Shown here piece by piece: positions 43,332 to 54,700 of a stretch of 64,000 nucleotides of DNA (within the stretch, counting starts at the first letter, position 1; every line of letters begins with the position of its first letter). A program made the translations under genes and the position numbers. Source of the stretch: Lonicera japonica (taxonomy: Eukaryota; Streptophyta; Magnoliopsida; Dipsacales; Caprifoliaceae); contig CM038468.1 of NCBI GenBank assembly GCA_021464415.1, positions 27,206,969 through 27,270,968 of the forward strand. The letters run 5' to 3'. The notes below the pieces were generated by a model, which was not told the origin of the DNA, did not search any database, and saw nothing but the letters and a program-made list of their open reading frames with translations.

Positions 43332-45342
43332 AGGGTTCTTGCGGGGGTCACGAATTGGGGTGTCTACACTCATCGACTCATATTATATAGATATCAATAG
43401 TTTAAACCTAGGATATGTATTTAAATTCTAGCTTTGTAAGTGCAATAGGAACCATAACGTATAATATATATAATCTTTTGAGCAAGTCAAAAGCAACAAA
43501 ATTTGTCAAAGGATGAAGAATGGCTTCTAATGAACATGAACTACGATCAATTTTATGCCTTAAAATAAAAATTAACTGCTTTATAAATAAATAAGAAAGC
43601 ACAATCATAAATTTTATTTCCGGAGAATTAGAGTGAATTTAGAGCAAAAGTGTGATAAAATATATTTTTAAAAAAATTATTACTATAACTAATGTCAGTG
43701 ACTAAGAGAAGCAAAACATGTTGCAAAATGTTGAAGTAACAAAGCTGAACGTTATTAGGCGTTTCGGAAGGTAGGACTACATTTAGTAGAACTAATCTTT
43801 TAAAAAACAACATTGTTTTAATGTTTGCTATTATATATCCTACTACACTCTAGAATTCTTATTTTAAATTTAAGAACAGTGCCTTTTTAAATTACAGTTG
43901 TAATTTATAAAATTATCCTGTTAATTACACTTTTTGTGTCAGTTTTGACACAAGCATATAAGCATATACTATTTGAAAGATTGCACAAATACAACTCTTT
44001 TAAAGATTATATATTCTTATATCTATTTGAATTTTTTTTTAATTATCACAGTAAAAGTATAATATAAGTATGTCAAACTCTAAAAAATGTCTTCTTGACC
44101 CATACATGACACCTCTCGTATAAATTTTTGTAAGCTTGATTATTATCGTATAAAATGTACATTATAATAGTAGAAATAATCGAGAGAAAGAATTGTATAG
44201 ATATATTAATTTGTACAAAAATGTATATAATATTCTTCTTCTACAAAGAATAAGATATTCTCATTAATTAACACAATTAAATTTATTAATAACTAGGTGA
44301 AGTGATATTATTTTAAATAAAATAATCAACTTTTTATAAACACTTTGAGAATATTGCAGCAACAAGTGACGTTATACCAAATGACCAGATCCGGTAGTTA
44401 ATATATAGTGCTCATTTGTTTATTGTTTAAAGGAATTAAATAATATAAGTAAAATATTATTCTTTATACTATTTAATTTACTCCAATATTTCATTGTAAT
44501 TTTAGAGCAAATTATATATTATTTTCTGTCAGCTTAGCTAATATGTTACTATTTTAAATCAGTTCTATACTATGTCTACTTATATATATATATGATAATC
44601 ATGCAAGTGATGATGCATTATTTTCAAATTCTAGTCACACAATTGAAATGTGGATGCTAGATAAGGGAAGAATGATTGTAACTTTTTAATTGCTATAAGT
44701 AAAATTATTACATTTAATTGCATCAAAATTACGTGAATGTAAAGTTACACACATTTTGCATGGTCACTTTCAATATGCCATTGTGCTTTTTATTTATGAC
44801 TCAGAGAAGTTAAGATGTGTATACCATTGTACTATATAATTATCACTTTTTTTTAAGCAATCTCAAACCTTAGAAATCACTAAAAATTAGAGGGTTATTT
44901 TATTACAAGTAAGGGGTCTAAAAAGCCCAAACCCGTTGGCGTGGTAAACAAATAAAAGGAAAGGTGAATATGGACCTAACCTGCCAAAAGTTTATAGGAA
45001 AACTAGGACTCGAAAATGACTTTGTAGGATTCTATGTCAAAGCTCATAAAACAAATACGATCCAAACCAACCACTAAAATATTAATACAAAGCAACCTAA
45101 ATCATAGTTTTAGTAAAAACACAATCTAAACACAATCTAAATCATATTTAAATTTATACGTAAAGTGAAAACACAAGATAAATCATGCCCCAATAAAGTA
45201 GCAATCTAAATCATAGTTTTAGTATCTTAATTTTAGAATATTTGAATAGTTCCATGTCTTCATTTTTTTTTCTATAAATAAAATGAGTAAAGAAGGTTTC
45301 AAACAAAAATTACAACTTTAATTTATTATCCAAAGCACTTTT
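43332..45342. repeat. 2-kb tract copied from P1 including 37 bp of LTR end
   Basis: Starts AGGGTTCTTGCGGGGGTCAC (the last 37 bp of the LTR as at 23721-23757), then CTCATCGACTC and the P1 sequence with only scattered differences: a T for G at 44445 against 24829, and a 12-base duplication near 45128. It ends at the same phrase CCAAAGCACTTTT that precedes it at 43331, after which P2-type divergence resumes (from about 45389). The tract therefore sits in P2 as a duplicate of P1 sequence. It has no gene. Confidence 0.9.
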
Positions 45343-46212
45343 TGTCCATCTAGAGTAGTAGTTGAGGGAGGGGGATATGCGACCAATCAATCACCCTATC
45401 ACACGGATTCAGACCCGCATTTAAACCGGAGGTAAAAACTACACTTATTATTGGACAATTTTATTTATTTATTATTATTTTTTTTAATGTTGGTAAAAGC
45501 ATCCTTAATTTTTTTGTTTCAATACTGATTCTTTTAAGCATATTCAATGTCATTTCTTTCTTTTTTTTGAAGGGTCACCTATAATTATTTGAGCACCCTC
45601 AAAAACTCTCAAAGAACTCTCTTATTTCAACCATTTTAACAAAACAAATTCATTGCTAATAAACTAGGTTGATAAAATGTGTCATATTTTGCGACAAAAG
45701 ACTTTTTCTTAGGGTTTTCTTCTTATTATTTTTTGGGTTCTTGCTAATATTAACTATAAAATCTATTTATTCTCTATTTCTGGACTAATAAACTTTTCAA
45801 AAAATTGTTTTGAGAGGGTGCTTTTAGATGCACCCACTAAATATTATTCTTCTCACCCTACTTAAAAAAAAATTTAACTTTTGAATTTTTCACTAAATTA
45901 CAAATTTTCAGATCTGTAAACTCACCCTAAACAAAGATCTCGCTCTGTCTGTTACTACTCCATTCAACCCGAACAACAGAACCTTCAAAAATATAATTTT
46001 CCACTCTGGCTTATTAAATTTTTCCTCCAAATTTCTCCTTACCTTTGCCTTACCATCCTTACCATCATTTACTATCTCTCCCATTTTTATTTATTGACTT
46101 TAGCTTCTTTATTCTTAATTTTTTTGTGTTGTTTAATTGAACCATATTTTCATGCTTTTATTATTTCAATTGTGTACTTAATCAATATTCCACTTTTTTT
46201 TTTGCATTTACG
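45343..46212. repeat. Segment P2, middle part
   Basis: Paralogous to 25719-26160 plus 27651-28060, with moderate divergence and without the 1.5-kb insertion. No gene was recognised. Confidence 0.8.
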
Positions 46213-47465
46213 CAGGGCTGGCCCTGGGCATAGGCGGCCCAGGCCATCGCCTAGGGCCCTCGACATGCCAAGGCCCCAATTTTTTTGAACCTTATATATA
46301 TATATATGCATATGTGTAACGTTTATATTATTTGGCGTTGAGATCAAATGACAAGCACAGCACTCTCATTGGCCCAGCAGGAGTACTTTTGGTTTGAAAT
46401 GCATTTGAAGCTGGGGCTCTAGTGTTCGAGTTCTGGCAGCGGAAGATGTTTTTTAACCATTTTTTTTTCCTTTTAAATGGCAGTGGTTCTATTTTTGCCC
46501 ACTACTTCTATTTTCCTCCTTTTAAATGCATATAAAATCTAAGTTTTTCTTTTTTAACAAAAGTTATATCTTTTAATTTTTGTTTTGACTACTTTTTTTT
46601 TACTCTTAAATGTTTATTAAGCATAATTTTTCTTTTTTTCTTTTTTTGCTTGAACAAAAGTCATATCATTTAGCTTTTGTTTTGATTAAAAATTTAAGGT
46701 GTTCTTGTTCATACCCACATAAAATTCAACTCACCCCGCTCTTAAGTTAAACCATCTTAACAACAATTCATTTGGAAAATAAAATAAAATCTAGATATCT
46801 CTTTGAACGTCTCATCTTTCTTTCTCCCTCTTCAAGTTAAATCAATTTTAAAAATTCATGAGAAAATAAAATTATGGACCCTCTTTAACGTTATATATAT
46901 ATCTTCCTCCTCTTGATTTGAATTGATTTTAACATTTCGTCGGTAGAGAAAATTCATTCGACACAGGAGGCATTTTCATGGTTAATCGTTTGAGATCATT
47001 TCCCAAAAATTATATATATTACATGAATATACAAAAAAATGAAAAAGCCCCAAAATAAAATAATTTATTGGCTTTCTTAAATGAGGTCTTTAGTTAGTTC
47101 CATATTTTTTTTCTTCCATATTTTTTTCTTGTAATAAAGTCTTCACATTATTTAACCTTTTCTTATGTATTCATAATACATAACACTTTATATATTATTT
47201 TGGTTCACAGTAATTTCTCTCTATAATTAGTTGATTTGAATATAACACTCTATCTTTTAGTTGTAGTTTATATTCTATACGACTGAAAAAATATTAATTA
47301 CTCTTTTTATAATTTTTCAAATGTCATTGCTATAATGATATTATATATATATATATATTTTGTTGCAGGTTTATAAATGTATTTATAATATATGAATATA
47401 TTAAAATGTAAAGGGCCCTGAAACAAAATTCGCCTAGGGCCCCTTCAAACTCAGGGCCGGCACTG
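46213..47465. mobile_element. Non-autonomous hAT element (Tip100-like ends)
   Basis: 1253 bp starting CAGGGCTGGCCCTGGGCA and ending CTCAGGGCCGGCACTG, imperfect inverted ends of the CAGNGCCGGCCCTG type typical of Tip100-like hAT elements. Next to both ends stands GGCGAT/GCCTAGGGCCC, also common in that group. Flanks are CATTTACG (46205-46212) and CATTTACT (47466-47473), an 8-bp duplication with one change. The paralogous P1 site reads CATTTACT without the element (28061). No transposase is encoded. Confidence 0.9.
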
Positions 47466-47627
47466 CATTTACTTCCGTTGATTTTAGGGTCCCTTGAATA
47501 GTTGGGTTTATATTAATTTTCCCGATAATTCCACTTCATAGGCATTGGTTATATGCTTTTTTCCCAGCAATCTTGCACTTTGTTTTAGGCATCTATAGAA
47601 TAATTTAAACTACTCAATCGGACAGAT
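47466..47627. repeat. Segment P2, distal part
   Basis: Paralogous to 28061-28215. It is cut at CAGAT (47623-47627) by the LTR of Athila element A; in P1 the same phrase continues CAGATCTAATC. Confidence 0.85.
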
Positions 47628-49348
47628 TGATAAACGCTTATTATTGTCATTCATTTGCTCATTTTTGGAGTTGTTTGATGCGTTTATTTCTCTAAAACTA
47701 CTCGGTTTGCCAACTTATTTCGCGATTAGTCTCGTAGCACTTTTGTATTTAACAATGCTTGGAAAGGCATATTTTTGTGTTTATTTTGGTGTCTTTAGAT
47801 TTCAAGAAATATTGTATTTAATACAATATTGGAATTTTCCATGGACAAAAAGAATTCAAGAAAGTGGAAATCTCCATGTGATTAAAGAGCATCCAAGAAA
47901 AAAAGTGGAATTCTCCATGTGATTAAAGAGCATCCAAGAAAGTGGAATTCTCCACCAAAAATAAACAATAAAAAAAAATAAAATAAAATAAAAAGCATTG
48001 TTTATTATTTTAGCATCCAACACAACTCTCCTATTTATAGTCTTCATTGTTGTGTTGGAGAGAACACTTGTATTACTTGTCATTTCTCAATTTATAGAGA
48101 GTTTGTAATAGTTATTTTTCTAGAGAGAGAAATGGAGTTCACTTTGATAATTCTTGTCTCGGCATTTATTATGGAGTAATTTCTTTGCTAAGGCTAAAAG
48201 ATGAAGTTTGCAATGCATTAATTATGTAAGTTCAATTCTCATTCCTTTGTTAGTATTGTTAAATACTTTTTGAATCCTTCATCTTCTCCATTTTTTCAAC
48301 CATTCATAAGCTAGTAAGATAATTTTCATATGATGATTTGACTTTGTATGCCTTGTATATATAGATCTCAAGCATTAATGAGGAGATGATACACTTGTGT
48401 TTTTCTTACTAGCCTATGTCCATTCTTTCTTTGAATGAGATACTTTTCATTGCCAAGCATGATTAGTCTTTGATATTCATGGAAACACCATAAATTTGAG
48501 ATTTTAATCTTTAAATACTTTAATGATATGTTGAGTGCTTTCTACACTTTATGTGATTTTGAGACTCATCATTTTCTTAGTTAAAGTGTTGCCTAAGAGG
48601 ATCTTTTAAATTTATGTCATAAACAACTTCATTAATCATTTTAAGGATTCAATTTGTATTTATCAAATAAGTCTATATAGGACGGTTTGACCTCCACCTA
48701 GACCTCCCAATCTTAGACAAATGAAATGTTATGATTTATCGGGCTAAACTCTTTGTAGTTGGCCATTTTCATAATCAAGTCATTTGCCTAGGGAAAACTA
48801 ACAATGAGTTCTTAAATGCCAAGTTTAAATTTATGCCTTTTCTTTTTGTGTATTTTAAGTTTGAATCTTGGTTGATATTATGTGGGAATGGGTTGCACTT
48901 GCTTCACACCCTTTGTCACAAGATAAAAATGAGAGATACACTTGTGTTGATATTTGCTTACATCCTTTCTTTATATGGCATTTATATGGGAATGGGTTGC
49001 TTTTGCTCCACACCCTTTTGCTTAGAAATGGGTAAAATATTCAACACTAAGGAATTGCATTGAGAACTTTGAATGAGATTGATTTTACTTAACTTTGCAA
49101 AACAAATGAATTCTATAATGCCTTAGCCTTTTCTCATCTATTATTACATCATTTTAATTTTTATTGCAAGACTTTAAAATTAACAACTAAAATCAACCAA
49201 TCATATTCTCTTAAACAAAGCCTTGGACTCGTAATCATCACATCATCTTTCCGACTATCCTTGTGGTTCGACACTTGGACTTACCAAGTATTATAACTTG
49301 ACAACCTGCACTTAGGTACCTAAGCACGGAAGTATTTTCGGCGTGTCA
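47628..49348 (+). repeat. 5' LTR of Athila element A
   Basis: 1721 bp, TGATAAACGC... to ...GGCGTGTCA. It contains about three copies of a unit of roughly 46 bp (GTGGAATTCTCCATGTGATT plus AAAGAGCATCCAAGAAA) at 47845-47955, fewer than in element B. The remainder is collinear with 49908-51554. Confidence 0.9.
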
Positions 49349-49354
49349 AGTTTT

Positions 49355-49372
49355 TGGTGCCGTTGCTGGGGA
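49355..49372 (+). other. Primer-binding site of element A, mutated
   Basis: TGGTGCCGTTGCTGGGGA. Compared with the site of element B (TGGCGCCGTTGCCGGGGA) it has two C-to-T changes. Confidence 0.85.
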
Positions 49373-49516
49373 TACGGCGAAAGACGGATTACGGGTTTTG
49401 TAAAAAAAAAAAATTTCACTTTGTAAGTATTCTCTCCCTTTGTAAATTACTTTTCCTACTTATTATTATTATTTTTTTAGGTGGAATATTTTATTCGAGA
49501 TCACCCTTCCGGGCTT

Positions 49517-49907
49517 ATGCCCGAAAATTTGTACATTGATATTCGTATAAGTCCACCAAGAGACCAACCACTACCAAGGCATCCTAGTCCTTCACCTACT
49601 CCTTCCGAAATGGCTGACGAGGACAATGAATCAAATACCGGAGAAAATAATAATCACGATCCTCCAGTTCGAACAATGAGGGATTATCTTCAACCACCTC
49701 GGACGACGTCTAATTTTTGCATCATTCTCCCCACCGGACAAGCGGGAACATTCTCTTTCAAGCCAGGTATGCTTCAACATATCCCCTCTTTTCATGGTAT
49801 GGAATCTGAAAATCCGTACTTACATTTGAAAGATTTTGAGGAAGTTTGCTCCACGTTTCGTGAGGCAAACACCAATGAGGAAGTAATGCGTTTAAAACCT
49901 TTTCCTT
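49517..49907 (+). pseudogene. gag: Gag of Athila element A, N-terminal fragment
   Basis: Begins at ATG 49517 (MPENLYIDIRISPPRDQPLP); the second Met, MADEDNESN at 49610, is an alternative start. It contains the conserved RTMRDYLQPPRTTSN, FHGMESENPYLHLKDFEEVC and NTNEEVMRLK blocks of the retrotrans_gag region. The frame is open to 49907, where CCTT is followed by the LTR of element B instead of the FSLKDKGKMW segment seen at 52114. About 130 codons remain. Confidence 0.85.
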
Positions 49908-51554
49908 TGATAAACGCTTAATATTGTCATTCATTTCCTCATTTTCGGAGTTGTTTGACGCGTTTATTTCTCTAAAACTACTCGGTTTGCCAACTTATTT
50001 CGCGATTAGTCTCGTAGCACTTTTGTATTTAACAATCCTCGGAAAGGCATATTTTTGTGTTTATTTTGGTGTCTTTAGATTTCAAGAAATATTGTATTTA
50101 ATACAATATTAAAATTTTCCATGGACAAAAAGAATTCAAGATAGTGGAATTTTCCATGGGCAAAAAGAATTCAAGAAAGTGGAAGTCTCCATGTGATTAA
50201 AGAGCATCCAAGAAAGAAAGTCTCCATGTCCATGTGATTAAAGAGCATCCAAGAAAGAAAGTGGAATTCTCCATGCGACCAAAGAGCATCCAAGAAAGTG
50301 GAATTCTCCACCAAAAATAAACAATAAAAATAAAAAAAAATAAAAAAAATAAAAAGCATTGTTTATTATTTTAGCATCCAACACAACTCTCCCATTTATA
50401 GTCTTCATTGTTGTGTTGGAGAGGACACTTTTATTACTTCTCATTTCTCAATTTATAGAGAGCTTGTAATAGTTTTATTTTCTAGAGAGAGAAATGGAGT
50501 TCACTTTTATAATTCTTGTCTCTACATTTATTATGGAGTAAATTTCTTTGCTAAGGCTAAAAGATGAAGTTTGCAATGCACTAATTATGTAAGTTCAATT
50601 CTCATTCCTTTGTTAGTATGGTTAAATACTTTTTGAATCCTTCATCTTCTCCATTTTTTTCAACCATTCATAAGCTAGTAAGATAATTTTCATATGATGA
50701 TTTGACTTTGTATGCCTTCTATACATAGATATCAAGCATTAATGAGAAAATGATACACTTGTGTATTTCTTACTAGCCTATGTTCATTCTTTCTTTGAAT
50801 GAGATACTTTTCATTGCCAAGCATGATTAGTCTTTGATATTCATGGAAACACCATAAATTTGAGATTTTAATCTTTAAATACTTTAATGATATGTTGAGT
50901 GCTTTCTACACTTTATGTGATTTTAAGACTCATCATCTTCTTAGTTAAAGTGTTGCCAAAGAGGATCTTTTAAATTTATGTCATAAACAACTTCATTAAT
51001 CATTTTAAGGATTCAATTTGTATTTATCAAATAAGTCTATATAGGACGGTTTGACCTCCACCTAGACTTCCCAATCTTAGACAAATGAAATGTTATGATT
51101 TATCGAGCTAAACTCTTTGTAGTTGGCCATTTTCATAATCAAGTCATTTGCCTAGGGGAAACTAACAATGAGTTCTTAAATGCCTAGTTTAAATTTATGC
51201 CTTTAACAAAACCTTGGACTCGTAATCCAAGGTTTTGCCTAGGGGAAACTAATCAAGTCATTTGCATTGAGAACTTTGAATGAGATTGATTTTACTTAAC
51301 TTTGCAAAACAAATGAATTCTATAATGCCTTAGCCTTTTCTCATCTATTATTACATCATATTAATTTTTATTGCAAGACTTTAAAATCAACAACTAAAAT
51401 CAACCAATTAAATTCCCTTAACAAAACCTTGGACTCGTAATCACCATATCGTCTTTCCGACTATCCTTGTGGTTCGACACTTGGACTTACCAAGTATTAT
51501 AACTTGACAACCTGCACTTGGGTACCTAAGCACGGAAGTATTTTCGGCGCGTCA
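49908..51554 (+). repeat. 5' LTR of Athila element B
   Basis: 1647 bp, TGATAAACGCTTAATATTG ... TTTTCGGCGCGTCA. The 46-bp U3 units (AAGAAAGTGGAATTCTCCA-type) are expanded at 50128-50312. Compared with element A it lacks part of the distal region near 51200. An odd inverted phrase (AACCTTGGACTCGTAATCCAAGGTT) at about 51209-51233 suggests a small rearrangement there. Confidence 0.92.
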
Positions 51555-51560
51555 AGTTTT

Positions 51561-51578
51561 TGGCGCCGTTGCCGGGGA
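51561..51578 (+). other. Primer-binding site of element B
   Basis: TGGCGCCGTTGCCGGGGA, six bases after the LTR end. This is the usual primer site of Athila-lineage elements (remembered as complementary to tRNA-Asp). Confidence 0.88.
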
Positions 51579-51719
51579 TACGGCGAAAGACAGATTACGG
51601 GTTTTGTAAAAAAAAAAAATCACTTTGTAAGTATTCTCTCCCTTTGTAAATTACTTTTCCTACTTATTATTATTTTTTTTTAGGTGAAAAATTTTATTCG
51701 AGATCACCCTTCCGGGCTT

Positions 51720-54700
51720 ATGCGCGGAAATTTGTACATTGATCTTCGCATAAGTCCACCAAGAGGCCAACCACTACCAAGGCATCCTAGTCCTTCACCT
51801 ACTCCCTCCGAAATGGCTGACGAGGATAATGAGTCAAATACCAGAGAAAACAATAATCACCATCCTCCTGTTCGAACAATGAGGGATTATCTTCAACCAC
51901 CTCGGACGACGTCTAATTCTTGCATCATTCTCCCCGCCGGACAAGCGGGAACATTCTCCTTCAAGCGAGGTATGCTTCAACATATCCCCTCTTTTCAAGG
52001 TATGGAATCCGAAAATCCGTACTTACATTTGAAGGATTTCGAGGAAGTTTGCTCCACGTTTCGTGAGGCAAACACCAATGAGGAAGTAATGCGTTTAAAA
52101 CTTTTTCCTTTCTCCTTAAAAGATAAAGGAAAAATGTGGTTGAATGCTCTAAGACCGCAATCTATTCGATCTTGGCAAGTACTTCAATCGAAGTTTTTGA
52201 AAAAATTATTTCCCGTCCATCGGACCAACGCTTTGAGAAGGGCAATATCCAATTTTTCGCCAAAAGAAAATAAAAGTTTTTACAAGTGTTAGGAAAGATA
52301 CAAGGAACTTTAAAACGCATGTCCTCACCATGGCCACGAAACATGGAGCCTTGTAAGCTATTTTTACGAATCTCTTACTCCCAAAATGCGTACATTTGTA
52401 GAGACCATGTGTAATGGTCAATTCTTGAGTAAAAGTCCCGAGGAGGCCTTATTGTATTTTGATGAATTGGCGGAAGGTGCCCAAAATTGGAACACATATA
52501 CCGAGGAACCTAAGGCCAAACCTTTGGAAAAGGGTGGGTTGTACCAAATATCCAATGATGATGACATGGGGGTAAGGTTGTTCCAATTGTCTAAGAAGGT
52601 AGAGGCCTTAGAGACAAACAAGCTTAGAGATGTCAATGTAGTGTCATCAAGTCAATTGTGTGTCATTTGTGAGAAGGTGGGACATTCCACGGAGGAGTGT
52701 CACACAATTCCGGCCTTCAAAGAGGTCCTTCAAAGTCGCTCACAAATCAATTCTATGAACTTATACTCTAGGCCAAACAATGACCTATTTTCTCAAAGGT
52801 ACAATGAAGGGTGGAGGAACCATCCTAATTTTAGTTGAGGGGGAAATCAAAATGCTCATCAAAATTCGAATGCAAATTCCTACTAACCAAGACCACCTCC
52901 ACCCCAAAACAACTCTTTTGGTCAAGCAAACCCAAACCCAAATTCAAATTTGGAGACTCTTTTGCGACAGTTTGTAGACAAAACCAATAGAGATGTTAGT
53001 GATTTGAAAACTCAAATGTCCAAACTCACCACCGCTTTAGCAACCCAAGAAATAGGAAAGTTTCCGGCCCAACCAATAGCCAATCCTAGAGGGCAAGCCA
53101 TGATAGTTGAAGGGGAGTCGAGTGGGAATGTAGAGGAGTTGAAATCCATCACAACCCTTAGAAATGGAAAGATGATTGACAAAACTATAGTTCCTAAGGC
53201 CCAAACGCCGGTGGACATAGCCGAGTCAACACCAAGTGAAGGAGTAGAAGAAGAAAAGAATGTGAAGGAAAAGGAAGAGGAAAATAGGAATGAGAAAGAG
53301 GACATAGAAAAAATCAGAAATAACATCAAAGTCCCTTTTCCCGAAAGGTTAAATCAACCTCCTAAGAAAAATCGCAACACCGAAATTCTTGATGTGTTTA
53401 GGCAAGTCAAGATCAACATTCCATTGCTTGACGCGGTCAAGCAAATACCTTCATATGCTAAATTTCTCAAAGATTTGTGTACCACAAAAAGAAGGTTGAA
53501 TGTTAAGAAAAAAGCATTTATGACAGAGCAAGTCAGCTCTATCATGCAAGGCACTAGTATTCCAAAATTCAAAGATCCTGGTTGCCCAACCATTTCATGT
53601 TTAATTGGCAATTGTCGCATAAAGAATGCTTTACTTGATTTGGGAGCTAGTGTTAATGTGCTTCCTTTTTCGGTGTACCAACAATTGGGGTTAGGAGAGT
53701 TGAAACCCACCAAAGTGACGATTCAATTAGCGGATCGCTCCGTTAAGATACCGAGAGGGATAATAGAGGATGTTCTTGTGCAAATTGATAAATTTTACTT
53801 TTCCGTTGATTTTATTGTTCTTGATATGCAACTGGTAGCAGATCCCGCTAATGAAATTCCTGTCATTTTAGGAAGACCATTTCTTGCCACATCTAATGCC
53901 ATCATTAATTGCAAGAATGGAATTGTTAAATTGGCTTTTGGAAACATGACTCTTGAGCTAAATATGTTCTCTTTAAGCAAACAACAAAATGATTTTGATG
54001 AAGAAAGTGAACATGTGAACATGATAGAGTCATTAGTCCAAGATCATTTTAATAATACTTACGATTTGGATTCAATGGAAGAGAATCTAACCACTTCCAA
54101 TGAATTCGATAAGAGTTTGCAAGTATTTTCCTTACTTGATGATAAGGTTCAAGATCCGAAGGAGCAAAAGGGGAGCACATCCGATCCAACACTAAAGCTT
54201 GAGGGACAAATGGAGCTCAAACCATTGCCAAGCAACTTGAAGTACATTTTCCTAGGTGCTTCCAGAATCTACCCTGTGGTAATCTCTTCCGAACTCTCAA
54301 AAGAGCAAGAGGTGAGGTTGGTAAGTATGCTTAATAAACATAAGAAAGCTTTTGGTTGGACACTAGCTGACCTCCAAGGGATTAATCCTTTAATTTGCAA
54401 TCACAAAATCCACTTGGAGGAAAATGCTAAACCATCTAGACAATTTCAACGCCGCTTGAACCCAAATATGCAAGAAATTGTAAGAAATGAGGTATTGAAA
54501 TTGCTAGATGCAAAAATCATTTATCCAATCTCCGATAGCAAATGGGTGAGTCCAACCCAAGTTGTACCAAAGAAATCCGGGCTTACAGTAGTAAAAAATG
54601 AACAAAATGAATTGATACCCCAAAGAGTCACCACCGGGTGGCGAGTGTGCATTGACTACCGTAAGTTTAATGAAGTAACACGTAAAGATCATTTCCCGCT

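Larger units (their letters stand above)
47628..49907 (+). mobile_element. Athila-type element A, 5' part
   Basis: Consists of an LTR (47628-49348), a primer-binding site (49355-49372), a leader and the first part of gag. It stops abruptly at 49907 inside gag where the LTR of element B begins. Its continuation is probably 59578 to the window end. The left flank CAGAT is single-copy P2 sequence; the matching duplication would lie beyond the window. Confidence 0.85.
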
